This document shows positions 34,614 to 44,725 of a DNA stretch of 49,771 nt, one piece after another. Made by a program: the position numbers and the translations under genes. Source of the stretch: Alphaproteobacteria bacterium (GTDB taxonomy: Bacteria > Pseudomonadota > Alphaproteobacteria > RS24). The DNA is taken from assembly GCA_029253645.1 (NCBI GenBank), contig JAQWZC010000109.1, positions 1-49,771 on the forward strand, in the 5' to 3' direction. The notes beneath the pieces are model-generated. The model had not been told where the DNA came from. It made no database searches and was given only the letters and a program-made list of their open reading frames with translations. Every line of letters begins with the position of its first letter. The stretch's first letter is position 1.

Positions 34614-36059
34614 ATGAGCGATAATCGAACCATATTTTTTATTATCGGCCTGCTGCTGGCGGCGGTTTCGGGCGGCATGTTATTGCCCGCAACCATTAAT
34701 GCGACCAGCGGCCATAGCGATTGGCAGGTTTTCATCGGCTGTTCGCTGGTCACCGGCTTTATCGCCGGTGCGCTTATCCTGACCAATCGCGGAAAATTGC
34801 CGCCGCTTTCAGTCAAACAAGCCTTCACCCTGACCAGCCTGTCATGGCTGGCCCTGACCGGTTTTGCCGCTTTGCCCTTTGCCTTTGGCGAATTGGATAT
34901 GAGCTATACGGATGCGTTTTTTGAGGCCATGTCGGGCCTTACCACCACCGGTGCCACTGTGATAACCAATTTGGACGGCGCCCCGCCCGGTATTTTATTA
35001 TGGCGCGCGCTTTTGCAATGGTTTGGCGGCATTGGCATTATTGTTATGGCAATATCGGTTCTGCCCATGCTGAATATTGGCGGCATGCAATTATTTCGCC
35101 TTGAAAGCTCCGACACATCGGAAAAAATCCTGCCGCGCACGGCGCAGATTGCCGGTTCCATCACGCGGCTTTATTTCGGCATTACATTGGCCTGCATGTT
35201 GTCTTATCTGGCGGCCGGTATGGAGGTGTTTGACGCCATTGCCCATGCCATGACGACAATTGCGACCGGCGGCTTTTCAACCCGCAATGACAGCCTTGGC
35301 GCATTTGGCGCGCCGGTGGCTATGGTGGCGATATTTTTTATGCTGGTCTCCGCCGTGCCCTTTGTCGCCTATCTGCAATTGGTCAATCGCAAATTTGATA
35401 AATTTGTGCGCGACGAACAAATCCGCACTTTCTTTTTATTGGCTTTGGCGGCGGCGGGCATGATGTGGATTTATCAATTGGCCATGACCGGCGACAGCGC
35501 CGGTGCGGCTCTGTTATCCGCCGCCTTTAACACCACATCGATTTTGACCGGCACGGGCTATGCCACAGCCGATTACAGCGCATGGGGGCCATTCGCCATT
35601 TCAATGTTTTTCATTTTGACCTTTATCGGCGGTTGCGCCGGGTCAACCGCATGCGGGTTAAAAATCTTTCGCCTGCAAGTGGTGGTGAAAGCGGGCTGGC
35701 GCTATATCCGCCAATTGACCCGCCCCAATGGGGTTTTTGTCATTCGCTATAATGGCCGCTTGCTGGACAATGAAGTCGCCAATTCAGTGGTGGCTTTTGT
35801 GCTAATATTTATTCTGACATTTTCCGCCGTGGCCACATCGCTGAGCCTGATGGGGCTTGACCCGCTCACCGCATTATCGGCCGCCGCCGCCGCCATTGCC
35901 AATGTCGGCCCGGGCCTCGGCCCCGAAATTGGCCCGTCAGGCACTTATGCCGGTCTGCCCAATCAAGCCAAATGGGTGCTGGCTTTCGGCATGCTTTTGG
36001 GGCGGCTTGAATTTTTGACCGTGTTGGTTTTATTCGCGCCCAGCTTCTGGCGTCGCTGA
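34614..36059 (+). CDS. trkH: TrkH family potassium uptake channel subunit
   Basis: 481 residues, about ten membrane helices. The four pore loops with selectivity-filter glycines are TTTGATVI (about 103), TIATGGFST (about 217), LTGTGYAT (about 317) and NVGPGLGPE (about 430). It moves K+ into the cell, normally with a cytoplasmic TrkA regulatory protein that is not in the window. It starts 3 bp after apaG. Its 3' end overlaps the facing RND gene by 30 bp. Confidence 0.95.
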   Translation: MSDNRTIFFIIGLLLAAVSGGMLLPATINATSGHSDWQVFIGCSLVTGFIAGALILTNRGKLPPLSVKQAFTLTSLSWLALTGFAALPFAFGELDMSYTDAFFEAMSGLTTTGATVITNLDGAPPGILLWRALLQWFGGIGIIVMAISVLPMLNIGGMQLFRLESSDTSEKILPRTAQIAGSITRLYFGITLACMLSYLAAGMEVFDAIAHAMTTIATGGFSTRNDSLGAFGAPVAMVAIFFMLVSAVPFVAYLQLVNRKFDKFVRDEQIRTFFLLALAAAGMMWIYQLAMTGDSAGAALLSAAFNTTSILTGTGYATADYSAWGPFAISMFFILTFIGGCAGSTACGLKIFRLQVVVKAGWRYIRQLTRPNGVFVIRYNGRLLDNEVANSVVAFVLIFILTFSAVATSLSLMGLDPLTALSAAAAAIANVGPGLGPEIGPSGTYAGLPNQAKWVLAFGMLLGRLEFLTVLVLFAPSFWRR

Positions 36060-39000
36060 GGGCTGATAGCTAATCGGCTCTTGCGGTATGCCGCGCCACC
36101 GCCCCACCAGATTGCGAATATCCTCTTGAATACCCAAAACGCTGGGCACTAAGAACAGCACAATCAGGCTGGCAAAGCCCAGCCCCCAAGCAATGGTAAT
36201 GACCATGGGCAGCAAGAATTGCGCCTGCACGCTGGTTTCGAATAAGAGCGGTGCCAGTCCCAAAACCGTTGTCAGTGAGGTAAGCGTAACGGCGCGCAAA
36301 CGGTCGCAAATGCCGTTAATCACGGCTGTGCGTAAATCCTCGCCCTCGCCTTGGCGCTCATCAATGCGGCTGATGAGAATAATCGAATTATTGACCAATA
36401 TGCCCGACAGGCCCAACAGGCCGACAAGGCTCAAAAAGGTCAGGTCAAAACCTTGCACATAATGCCCCGTCACCATGCCGATAAGGCCAAAGGGGATGAC
36501 CGACATAATGATAATTGGGCGCGAATAGCTGGCGAAAACAAACGCCAAAACAATATAAATCAGGGACAGGCCGACCACTGCGCCGACCCGCAAGCCGCCC
36601 ATTGTTTCGGCTTGCTCTTGATTGCGACCGCCAAAACTGAAGCTGATATTATATTTCGCCGCCACTTGCGGCAGCGTCGTCGCGGCCATGTCTTGCAGCA
36701 CATCATTCGGGTCGCCCGCATCATCATCATAATCGGCAATCACCGATACCGCGACTTGGCCATCGGTGCGGCGCACGGAATCAAAGCCGGGTTTTTCGAT
36801 AATATCCACCACCGCCGTGAGCGGCACATAGCGCGGGGTGCCATTGGCCGTCATGCTGCCCGGCACGGGCAGGTCAATATCAGCCAATTGTTTGGGGCTT
36901 GAGCCATCGCGCGGTTGCAAGACGCGCAAAGTGACTTCCTCATCACCGCGGGCAAAACGTTTGGCAATCGCGCCTTCCAAATTGGCGCGGGTCAGATTGC
37001 CGACCATGGCATTGGTGAAGCCCAAAGCCGCGCCTTGGCGGTTCACTTCCAGCAATAATTCTTGCTTATTATAAAATAAATTATCGCGCGCGCGCGAAAT
37101 ACCGTCATATTCTTGCAGCTTCTGGCGCACTTCCAAGGCAGCTTTTTTCAATGTTTCCGGATCGGCATTGGCCAGACGAATATCAATATCGCGCCCGGGC
37201 GGGCCACCGCGTTGTTCGCGGATAAACACATAACGTAGCCCCGCAATATCGGGCACTAAATCTTCCCATTGTTTGACAATGTCTTTGGTGCGAATGCTGC
37301 GCGCCTCGCTGGCTGTCAGTTCGGCTGTGATAAGGGCGCGTTCTTCTCCGGTTGATGTGCCGGTGCGCCCGATTTGCGTGAAGATGACGGAAATCAATTT
37401 TTCCTCAGCCTCAGGCCCGGCTTGGGCCAGCAGCTTGGCCTCGGCGTCATAAAGCGCCTTTTCAATCAGCTTTGTGTTTTTATGCGTTTCGGCGCGTTTG
37501 GTGCCGGGCTGGAAAAACACATAAGCATTCACCACCTCGCCCTCGGGCGATGGGAAAAAGCGGAACGGCACACGCCCGCCCGCCAACAGGCCGACGCAAA
37601 TAATCAATATTGCGAGGCCCGCCGCCGCCGTTGTGTAGCGATTATCATAAACCGCGGTCACAAAACGCTTAAAGCGATTGGCGCGAAAATGCTCAAACCG
37701 GTCGAGAAACGCCTTGCGGATGCCGCGCCGCTCTTTGCGCGGTTTTTTCAGCGCATGGCTCAAATGACCGGGCAATACGAAAAAACATTCAATCAGGCTT
37801 GCCACCAAAACGCTGAATAATACCAGCGGAATGGCGCGCACAAATTGCCCCATCACACCGGTGATAAGCAGCATGGGAATAAACGCCGCCAAAGTGGTCA
37901 GCGCAGCCGCCGTTATCGGCAGCATCATACGCAAGGCCCCGCCCTCGGCGGCGGTTTGGGCATCAGCCCCACGCTCGGTCAGCGTAGCCGAATGTTCACC
38001 CACCACAATCGCATCATCGACAATAATCCCAATCGTCATAATCAGCGCGAAAAGCGACAGCATGTTGATCGTCATGCCGAGATATAACATGACGCCGAAA
38101 GTCGCCATTAAGGAAGCGGGAATGCCCGCCGCCACCCAAAAGGCAATGCGGCCATTGAGGAAAAGAAACAAAATGCACAACACCAAAAACATGCCGCCCA
38201 GCCCGTTAATCAGCAGCACATTAATGCGCTGGCGAATCTTATCGGCATTCACATCAAAAATTTCGACTTTCAATGTCGGCGGCAAAGAGGGCAGCGTCTC
38301 GGCAATATAGGCGCGCACCGCATCGGTCATTTCCAGCGCATCGCCGTTTTTCGTGCGCTGCATGGTCAGGCGAATGGCGCGGTCTTCGCCCCGCCAGCCC
38401 TCAACCGCATTGGCGTCAAATGTCTCATAAACCCGCGCCACATCACCGACCTTAATTTGGCGGCCGTCGGCTGAACTGCGCAGGCTAATCTCGCGCACAT
38501 CGCTGGCGGTTTGCGCCAAGCCGACGGCGCGCACTTGGCGTTCAACCTCGCCGCGCAAAATACCGCCCGGCACATCCAGCGATGAGCCGGCCAGCTTATC
38601 GGCAATATCTTGCGCCGTCATATTATAGCGGCGCAATTGTGCGGCCTGCGCTTCGACCCAAATTTCTTCGTCGCGAAAGCCGTTCATCACGACTTTATCA
38701 ATGCCGACATTCAGCAAGCCGTCGCGCAATTGCTTGGCATAGGCACGCAAAGCGCGTTCCTCAAACGGGCCGGAAAGCAGCACTGAGACAACCGGCTCAA
38801 AAAAAGTGGTCTGCGAAATAATCGGTTTTTCCGCATCCTTGGGCAAGGTGGTGACCGCATTCACGGCCGCCTCGACATCGCCGACGGCTTTTTGAATATC
38901 GGCCTCGGGATAAAACTCGACCGTAATGGCGGCAAAGCCGGTGCGCGAGGTGGATTTAAATTCCTTCACGCCATCGATAAAGCGCACTTCCGGCTGGATT

Positions 39001-39209
39001 GTGGCGACGATATTTTTATCGACATCCTGCGCCGTCGCGCCCGGCCAAGGCACATTAATATTGACGATTTTAATTTCCGTGGTCGGGAAAAACTGCGTGT
39101 TCAATCCCGACAGGCCGAAAAAGCCGAACATAATCATCGAGATGAAAAGCAGATTGGCGGCATTGCGATGCCGCGAAAACAGCTCAACAATGGCGCGCAT
39201 CGGATTCAT
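36030..39209 (-). CDS. RND efflux transporter, inner-membrane permease
   Basis: 1059 residues, AcrB/MdtB-like. Twelve membrane helices with two large periplasmic loops (after helix 1 and helix 7). The proton-relay motif GIIVDDAIVVGEHS lies in helix 4 near residue 400, and the N-terminus FFGLSGLNTQFFPTTE is typical. Expels hydrophobic compounds or metals together with the adaptor encoded just before it (stop TAA directly followed by this ATG). No outer-membrane TolC-like gene is adjacent. The tail overlaps trkH on the other strand by 30 bp. Confidence 0.95.
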   Translation of the reverse strand: MNPMRAIVELFSRHRNAANLLFISMIMFGFFGLSGLNTQFFPTTEIKIVNINVPWPGATAQDVDKNIVATIQPEVRFIDGVKEFKSTSRTGFAAITVEFYPEADIQKAVGDVEAAVNAVTTLPKDAEKPIISQTTFFEPVVSVLLSGPFEERALRAYAKQLRDGLLNVGIDKVVMNGFRDEEIWVEAQAAQLRRYNMTAQDIADKLAGSSLDVPGGILRGEVERQVRAVGLAQTASDVREISLRSSADGRQIKVGDVARVYETFDANAVEGWRGEDRAIRLTMQRTKNGDALEMTDAVRAYIAETLPSLPPTLKVEIFDVNADKIRQRINVLLINGLGGMFLVLCILFLFLNGRIAFWVAAGIPASLMATFGVMLYLGMTINMLSLFALIMTIGIIVDDAIVVGEHSATLTERGADAQTAAEGGALRMMLPITAAALTTLAAFIPMLLITGVMGQFVRAIPLVLFSVLVASLIECFFVLPGHLSHALKKPRKERRGIRKAFLDRFEHFRANRFKRFVTAVYDNRYTTAAAGLAILIICVGLLAGGRVPFRFFPSPEGEVVNAYVFFQPGTKRAETHKNTKLIEKALYDAEAKLLAQAGPEAEEKLISVIFTQIGRTGTSTGEERALITAELTASEARSIRTKDIVKQWEDLVPDIAGLRYVFIREQRGGPPGRDIDIRLANADPETLKKAALEVRQKLQEYDGISRARDNLFYNKQELLLEVNRQGAALGFTNAMVGNLTRANLEGAIAKRFARGDEEVTLRVLQPRDGSSPKQLADIDLPVPGSMTANGTPRYVPLTAVVDIIEKPGFDSVRRTDGQVAVSVIADYDDDAGDPNDVLQDMAATTLPQVAAKYNISFSFGGRNQEQAETMGGLRVGAVVGLSLIYIVLAFVFASYSRPIIIMSVIPFGLIGMVTGHYVQGFDLTFLSLVGLLGLSGILVNNSIILISRIDERQGEGEDLRTAVINGICDRLRAVTLTSLTTVLGLAPLLFETSVQAQFLLPMVITIAWGLGFASLIVLFLVPSVLGIQEDIRNLVGRWRGIPQEPISYQPSATPEAGRE

Positions 39210-40442
39210 TTAAGGCTGCTCCACCACTTTCACCGCAACACCCGGCGCGGCCTCATTAAAGCGCGTCATCAGCACCATATCACCGATAGAGAGGCCGCTT
39301 CTGAGCAGAACCTGCGCCCCATCATCAATGAAATCATCAAGCGTTTTGCGCGCCAAGCGCCCATTTTCAACCAGATAAACCATATTGCCGCCATAGAGCG
39401 CATTTTTGGAAATCGCCATCACATCGGGCACGGGCTGGGCCAGCAATTCAACCGTCACAAATGCCCCGCCGCGTAAATTAGAGGGCAGCTTGCCGCTCAC
39501 CCGCGCATAAACATCAACGCCGCGTGTCGCTTGGCTGATTTGCGCCCCGACCCGCTCAATCTCGGCGCGCAATTCAATCCGCTCACCGCCCAGCTGCCAG
39601 ACAATATTTACCGGACGGCCAATCACTTCGCTATTGCGCTCAAGAAAGCGACCATATTCAGCGTCGGATAAATTAAACACGACATCAAAATTATCGCTAT
39701 CAAGCAGCATGCCGACTTGGTCATTCGGGTTCAGCACCCGGCCCTCGCGCGCCGTGATATTGGCCAGAAAACCGCTAAACGGGGCAACAACTTTGGTATT
39801 GGCCAAATCGCGTTTGGCTTTTTTCACCTGCACATTTATGCGGTCCACCGCCGATTGTTGCTGCTCGGCGCGCGCCGCTTTAATCGTCGCATCGGTGGTT
39901 TTATCGTCCACTGTCTTTTGCGACACCGTGCCTTTTTTAAATAATTTCTGAGCGCGGGTTTTTTCTTGACGCGCCAATTTGGCCGCCGCTTGGCGTTCTT
40001 TCAGCACCGCTTTCGCGCCTTTGAGTTGCGCACGCGCATCGGCCAATTGGTTTTCATAGGTAAACGGGTCAATCTCCAGCAGCACATCGCCCTTGGCGAC
40101 GCGCGCGCCATCCTCAAAACCGGCACTGGTGGCAATCACCTCGCCCGATACCAAAGCGCGCAAATTCACTTCGCGGCGCGGCCTTAATTCCCCAAAGGCA
40201 GAAATGCGCGGCTGATATACGCCATAGGCGACTTTTTGCGCCGCCACCGACCAGACAATTTCGCTATTTTCGGCAGGTTTGGTTTGCGGCTTGGTGGCCA
40301 CCAGCATGGAAAAGCCAAAAAACCCGCCCATTAAAACGAGCAGGGGCATGGCTATTTTCCTTAGCCTGCCGCCCAAAGCCGGACGCAATTTATGGGATTG
40401 CGCGCGCATCCATGCTCCCAAATTGTTCAAAAACTGTTTCAT
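39210..40442 (-). CDS. RND efflux periplasmic adaptor (membrane fusion protein)
   Basis: 410 residues from ATG 40442, which has AGAGG upstream. One N-terminal membrane anchor (about 33-51), a lipoyl half-motif near LRALVSGEVIATSAGFEDG, a helical hairpin (about 118-190, rich in A/K/E) and a second half near VVAPFSGFLANITAREGRVL. It bridges the pump to the outer membrane. It is the first gene of the pump operon; the 117-bp gap to hslO contains a duplicated hslO tail and no visible terminator. Confidence 0.93.
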   Translation of the reverse strand: MKQFLNNLGAWMRAQSHKLRPALGGRLRKIAMPLLVLMGGFFGFSMLVATKPQTKPAENSEIVWSVAAQKVAYGVYQPRISAFGELRPRREVNLRALVSGEVIATSAGFEDGARVAKGDVLLEIDPFTYENQLADARAQLKGAKAVLKERQAAAKLARQEKTRAQKLFKKGTVSQKTVDDKTTDATIKAARAEQQQSAVDRINVQVKKAKRDLANTKVVAPFSGFLANITAREGRVLNPNDQVGMLLDSDNFDVVFNLSDAEYGRFLERNSEVIGRPVNIVWQLGGERIELRAEIERVGAQISQATRGVDVYARVSGKLPSNLRGGAFVTVELLAQPVPDVMAISKNALYGGNMVYLVENGRLARKTLDDFIDDGAQVLLRSGLSIGDMVLMTRFNEAAPGVAVKVVEQP

Positions 40443-40531
40443 GCTGCCTCTACCGGCACCCTTTACGCAAAATGACACTCAAACTCTGTCTTAAATATAA
40501 CGCGTCCGGCGACCTAAACCAGTCGCTTCAA

Positions 40532-40580
40532 TTATACGGCCGAAAACGCCTCATCTCATTTATACGGCGGAAAACGCCTC
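40532..40580. repeat. 28-bp-spaced duplication of the hslO 3' end
   Basis: A 21-base segment at 40560-40580, which includes the last codons and stop of hslO (EAFSAV-stop), recurs with one mismatch at 40532-40552, 28 bases away just past the gene. It looks like a small tandem duplication of the gene's tail. Confidence 0.75.
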
Positions 40581-41501
40581 GGTGGGCTCGAATACATAAT
40601 TTTCATTACAAAACTCGCAGCGCACTTCAACATTATCTTGCGCCTGCATTTCCGTGCGGTCGTTTTCAGACAATCCGGCCAGCATGTTCAACACGCGTTG
40701 GCGGGTGCACGGGCAGGCAAATGTCAGGGCGCGCGGCTCAAACACCCGCACCCCATCTTCATGAAACAAGCGAAACGCCAAGGCCTCGCCGCTTACATCG
40801 CTATCCAATAATTCGCTATCCTCAGTGGTCTGCAACAGGATTTCCAAGCGATTCCAATCATCATCAACGCGCTCAGGGTCGCCCTCGGGCGGGGTCTCAA
40901 TATCCACCACGCCGCCGGTCGCCGCCATTTGCTGCACAACAATGCCACCGGCGCGCCATTCGGTTTTGCCGCCGGGCAATAAAAGCGGCGCCGCCGCCAG
41001 TTTTAACGCCGTGCCGATTTGCTCGGAGCGTTCAAAATATCCCAATGCCGCATCGGCCAGCGTGTCGCCCTCAAGCGGCACAATGCCCTGATAGCGTTCC
41101 ATATCCGCGCCTTGGTCAACGGTGAAGGCCATATGCGCCTTATCGCCCAATAAAGCCATGGGCGGCTTGCCCGCTTTTAAGGCGGTCGCCAGCGCCGCCT
41201 CGTCAAATTGCGCGAAGCCGCGCAACCCGCCAAGGCCGTTTTCTTCCGGCGTATAATCGGCCATCAACATGGAAATCGGGCCATTGCCTTGCAATTGCAA
41301 AATAAACCGTCCGTCAAATTTCAACATTGTGCCCAGCATGGATGCCAGCACCAAAGCCTCGCCCAGCAAGCGGCTGACGGCTTCGGGATAATCATGGCGC
41401 AGCAGCACATCAGAGGCGAGACTGTTCAGCTTGACGGCGCGCCCATTGACGTTTTGCCCTTCAATACGAAACGGCAAGGCATAATTTTTTAACGCGCTCA
41501 T
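40560..41501 (-). CDS. hslO: Hsp33 redox-activated chaperone
   Basis: 313 residues from ATG 41501, which overlaps the argF stop by 4 bp. The zinc switch at the C-terminus is C263-P-C265 and C295-E-F-C298; oxidation releases zinc and turns the protein into a holdase for unfolding proteins. The N-terminal domain carries GLGGLRGFAQFDEA and PMALLGDKAHMAFTVDQG. The argD-argF-hslO order is a known alphaproteobacterial arrangement. Confidence 0.95.
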   Translation of the reverse strand: MSALKNYALPFRIEGQNVNGRAVKLNSLASDVLLRHDYPEAVSRLLGEALVLASMLGTMLKFDGRFILQLQGNGPISMLMADYTPEENGLGGLRGFAQFDEAALATALKAGKPPMALLGDKAHMAFTVDQGADMERYQGIVPLEGDTLADAALGYFERSEQIGTALKLAAAPLLLPGGKTEWRAGGIVVQQMAATGGVVDIETPPEGDPERVDDDWNRLEILLQTTEDSELLDSDVSGEALAFRLFHEDGVRVFEPRALTFACPCTRQRVLNMLAGLSENDRTEMQAQDNVEVRCEFCNENYVFEPTEAFSAV

Positions 41502-42457
41502 AATGACATTTCCGGCGCGGCCCCCATGCAATGCAGCATGATGGCTTTTTGGGCATGGGCGCGATTTTCGGCTTCGTCGAAAATAACCGATGCCGCACCA
41601 TCAATCACCTCAGCCGTTACCTCACTGCCGCGATAGGCGGGCAGGCAATGCATGAATATCGGCGCATCGCCCCTCTTCATTAAATCTTGCGTTACTTGAT
41701 ACGGGCCAAAAGCGGCGGCCCGCTTTTGCGCCTCAGCCGGGTCATCGCTCATCGACACCCAGCAATCCGTCACCAGCGCGGCGGCATGATCGGCGGCTTG
41801 CGCGGCGGTTTCGCATAGCGTGATTTTTGCGCCCTTGGCCTGCGCTGCTTTAATCTCCGCATCCGCAATCGAAAAATCAGCCGGTGTCGCCAGCGCCAAT
41901 TCAAAATCCAATTCCGCGGCGGCATGCACAAAAGACAGGGCAACATTATTGCCATCGCCCAGCCAGGCCAATTTCTGCCCCGCCAATGCGCCCTTATGTT
42001 CTTCAAAAGTCATCAGGTCAGCGACGATTTGGCAAGGATGGCTATAGGCTGTCAGCCCGTTAATCACCGGCACATGGGCATGGGTGGCCAGCTCGCTCAG
42101 CGTTTCATGCGGGCCGGTGCGCAGCATGGCTAAATCGGCAAAACGCGATATGACCTCTGCCGTATCGGCAATGCTCTCGCCGCGTCCCAATTGCATATCG
42201 CTTTGGTTTAATATCACCGTCTGGCCGCCAAGCTGGCGCATGCCCATATCAAAAGACAGCCTTGTGCGGGTCGAGGGTTTTTCAAAAATCATCGCCAATA
42301 AATAACCGGCCAGCGGCGCATCATCATCCAGTGTGCCTTTTGGTTTACCGGCGCGCGCGGCTTTGCGCTTATGGGCAGCATCCAGCAAGGCGCGCAATTT
42401 GCCATCGGGCAAATCGGCAAGGTCGAGAAAATGGCTCTGATGGTCTGCCAAACTCAT
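41498..42457 (-). CDS. argF: Ornithine carbamoyltransferase
   Basis: 319 residues. Joins ornithine and carbamoyl phosphate to give citrulline. Carbamoyl-phosphate motif FEKPSTRTRLSFDMG (about 59-73), ornithine motif MHCLPAYRGSEV near the C-terminus, and TAYSHPCQIVADLMT. It starts 3 bp after the argD stop and overlaps hslO by 4 bp. Confidence 0.96.
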   Translation of the reverse strand: MSLADHQSHFLDLADLPDGKLRALLDAAHKRKAARAGKPKGTLDDDAPLAGYLLAMIFEKPSTRTRLSFDMGMRQLGGQTVILNQSDMQLGRGESIADTAEVISRFADLAMLRTGPHETLSELATHAHVPVINGLTAYSHPCQIVADLMTFEEHKGALAGQKLAWLGDGNNVALSFVHAAAELDFELALATPADFSIADAEIKAAQAKGAKITLCETAAQAADHAAALVTDCWVSMSDDPAEAQKRAAAFGPYQVTQDLMKRGDAPIFMHCLPAYRGSEVTAEVIDGAASVIFDEAENRAHAQKAIMLHCMGAAPEMSL

Positions 42458-42460
42458 GGC

Positions 42461-43648
42461 TTACTCTCCTGCCCGCAATTTGGCGCAGGCTGTTTCTATG
42501 GCCGTCACGGCGATGTTAATCTCGTCTTGCGTCACATTGAGCGGCGGCAAAATACGCAGCACATTATCGCCCGCCCCAATGCTCAGCATTTTTTCATCCC
42601 TTAAAGCGGCGACCAAATCCATATTGGGCCGCTTGCATTTCAGCCCGACCATCAGGCCGCGCCCGCGCACATCTTCAAACATGTCGCTATTTTCTTCCAG
42701 CAGCCGCGCCAAATGCTGGCGGAAATAAATCGCCATATCCTGCACATGGGTGAGGAAAGCGTCATCATTCACCGCCGCCATCACCGCCGCGCCAACCGCG
42801 CAGGCCAGCGGATTGCCGCCATAAGTGGAGCCATGCGTGCCGGGCTGCATGACCTGGCCGACTTCTTGTGTCGTCATCACCGCGCCAAGCGGAAACCCGC
42901 CGCCAATGCCCTTGGCAATGGCCATCACATCCGGCGTCACCTCGGCCCATTCATGGGCAAATAATTTGCCGGTCCGGCCAATGCCGCATTGCACTTCGTC
43001 AAAGCCCAATAAAATATCATGCCGGTCGCATAATGCGCGCAAGCCGCGCAGAAAATCCGTGCCGACATCGCGCACCCCGCCCTCGCCCTGCACCGGCTCA
43101 ATGAGAATGCCCGCAATGGTGTCATCCATCAGGCTTTCCACCGCCGCCAAAGTCAGCTCGGGGCATTGCACAAAACCGCCGGGCGCCGGCCCAAATCCTT
43201 CGAGATAGGCTTGATTGCCGGCCGCTGCCAAAGCCGCCAAAGTGCGGCCATGAAAGGCCCCGTCAAAACCGATAAGCGTCACTTTTTCGAGCGCGCCCTT
43301 GGCCGCATGATATTTCCGCATGGCCTTAATCATGCCCTCAGCCGCTTCGGCACCGGAATTTGTGAAAAACACCAAATCGGCAAAGCTGGCATCGCATAGC
43401 GCATCGGCCAATTTTTCCTGTTCGGGAATGTGATAGAGATTGGAGACATGCCACAGCTTTTCCGACTGCGCGTGCAGCGCGGCATTAAGCTGGGGATGCG
43501 CGTGACCCAGCGTGTTGACCGCCACGCCCGAGCCGAAATCGAGATATTTCTCGCCGCTCTCGGTTTCCAGCCACGCGCCTTGGCCGCGCACAAACCGCAA
43601 GGCGGCGCGATTATAGGTCGGCATGATATGGCTGTTACCGGTGCTCAT
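42461..43648 (-). CDS. argD: Acetylornithine aminotransferase
   Basis: 395 residues from ATG 43648, with AGGAG upstream. PLP class III aminotransferase: GSGVAVNTLGHAHP near the start, FTNSGAEAAEGMIK, ILLGFDEVQCGIGRTG (cofactor Asp), and PLP Lys in VMAIAKGIGGGFPLGA. It converts N-acetylglutamate semialdehyde to acetylornithine in arginine synthesis and often also serves lysine synthesis. First gene of argD-argF-hslO. Confidence 0.95.
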   Translation of the reverse strand: MSTGNSHIMPTYNRAALRFVRGQGAWLETESGEKYLDFGSGVAVNTLGHAHPQLNAALHAQSEKLWHVSNLYHIPEQEKLADALCDASFADLVFFTNSGAEAAEGMIKAMRKYHAAKGALEKVTLIGFDGAFHGRTLAALAAAGNQAYLEGFGPAPGGFVQCPELTLAAVESLMDDTIAGILIEPVQGEGGVRDVGTDFLRGLRALCDRHDILLGFDEVQCGIGRTGKLFAHEWAEVTPDVMAIAKGIGGGFPLGAVMTTQEVGQVMQPGTHGSTYGGNPLACAVGAAVMAAVNDDAFLTHVQDMAIYFRQHLARLLEENSDMFEDVRGRGLMVGLKCKRPNMDLVAALRDEKMLSIGAGDNVLRILPPLNVTQDEINIAVTAIETACAKLRAGE

Positions 43649-43690
43649 GTCACTCTCCTGCTCGCCGCCTATCATCAGGCGGGCCAATAG

Positions 43691-43719
43691 AAAAAGCCGC
43701 CATTCAGCGAAGGCGGCTT
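43691..43719 (-). terminator. Terminator between ABC-2 permease and argD
   Basis: On the minus strand AAGCCGCC (43719-43712) pairs perfectly with GGCGGCTT (43701-43694), followed by TTTTT. It should end the permease transcript before argD, which then needs its own promoter. Confidence 0.82.
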
Positions 43720-43787
43720 GCTGAGGACGATTTTTACCCTAAAAGCGGGTTTTTTGGCAAGGGGGTGGCTGTTTTTAGCTTTGCAGT

Positions 43788-44669
43788 TTAGCTTTTCAGA
43801 CGCCAGCCGCGCGCCAAAACAAATTGGCACATGGCCGAACCGATAAGCGTCAGGCCAATAAGCATGCCCGCGCCGAATAAAAGCGAGCCTTCCGCATGGC
43901 CGGTCAGCGCATAGCGAAACCCGTCAATCATGTAAAAGAACGGATTATATTGCGTCACATTATAGGCAAATTCCGGCAATTGGGTGACCGAGTAAAATGT
44001 GCCGGATAAAAAGGCCAGCGGCGTGATGATGAAATTGGAAATCGTCGCCAAATGGTCAAATTTATCGGCCCAAATGCCGCCCAGCAGGCCAATTTGGCCG
44101 AGCAAAAGCGAGGCGATACAGGCATAAAACAAGGCGGCGAAAAAACTATGCACGGTGAAATCAACAAAAAACGACATGGCCGTAAATGTACCAATGCCGA
44201 CAAACAGCCCGCGCGTCAGCCCGCCAAAAGTAATGCCGATATTCAATTCCAGCGGCGATAGCGGCGGCATCAGAAAATCCACGACATTGCCCTGCACTTT
44301 GGCGACCAGCAGCGAGGATGAGCTATTGGCAAAGGCATTTTGCACAATCGACATCATAATCAGCCCGGGCGCGAGGAAATTAATAAACGGCACACCATTA
44401 ATATCGGGGCGCAAACCGGCCAAAGCCAGCGAGAAAATCGCCAAAAACAGCAAAGTGGTAACAATTGGCGCCATCAGCGTTTGCATCCACACTTTCGTAA
44501 AGCGGCGCACTTCTTTTTTATAAAGCGTCCATAGACCCAGCCAGTTAAAGCGGCCAAATTGGCGCACACCCAAGGCCGGATAGGCGCTGGCGGCGGGCGC
44601 ACCGGACTCTGATTTGGCATCTGAGGCGGCGGCGAGGACGGTGTTTTGCGGTGAGTCTGCTTGTTCCAT
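43788..44669 (-). CDS. ABC-2 type transporter permease
   Basis: 293 residues from ATG 44669; the longer frame upstream is unlikely. A polar 55-residue N-terminus is followed by six hydrophobic helices; FTKVWMQTLMAPIVTTLLFL, FINFLAPGLIMMSIVQNAF and ITPLAFLSGTFYSVTQLP are characteristic of ABC-2 permeases that export polysaccharides, lipids or drugs. No ATPase partner is encoded in the window, so its complex and substrate are unknown. Divergent from gcrA. Confidence 0.9.
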   Translation of the reverse strand: MEQADSPQNTVLAAASDAKSESGAPAASAYPALGVRQFGRFNWLGLWTLYKKEVRRFTKVWMQTLMAPIVTTLLFLAIFSLALAGLRPDINGVPFINFLAPGLIMMSIVQNAFANSSSSLLVAKVQGNVVDFLMPPLSPLELNIGITFGGLTRGLFVGIGTFTAMSFFVDFTVHSFFAALFYACIASLLLGQIGLLGGIWADKFDHLATISNFIITPLAFLSGTFYSVTQLPEFAYNVTQYNPFFYMIDGFRYALTGHAEGSLLFGAGMLIGLTLIGSAMCQFVLARGWRLKS

Positions 44670-44725
44670 GACGCAGACAATAGGCCAATCATGGACAGGT
44701 TCAAGGCAAATATCGTCGCGGCGAC

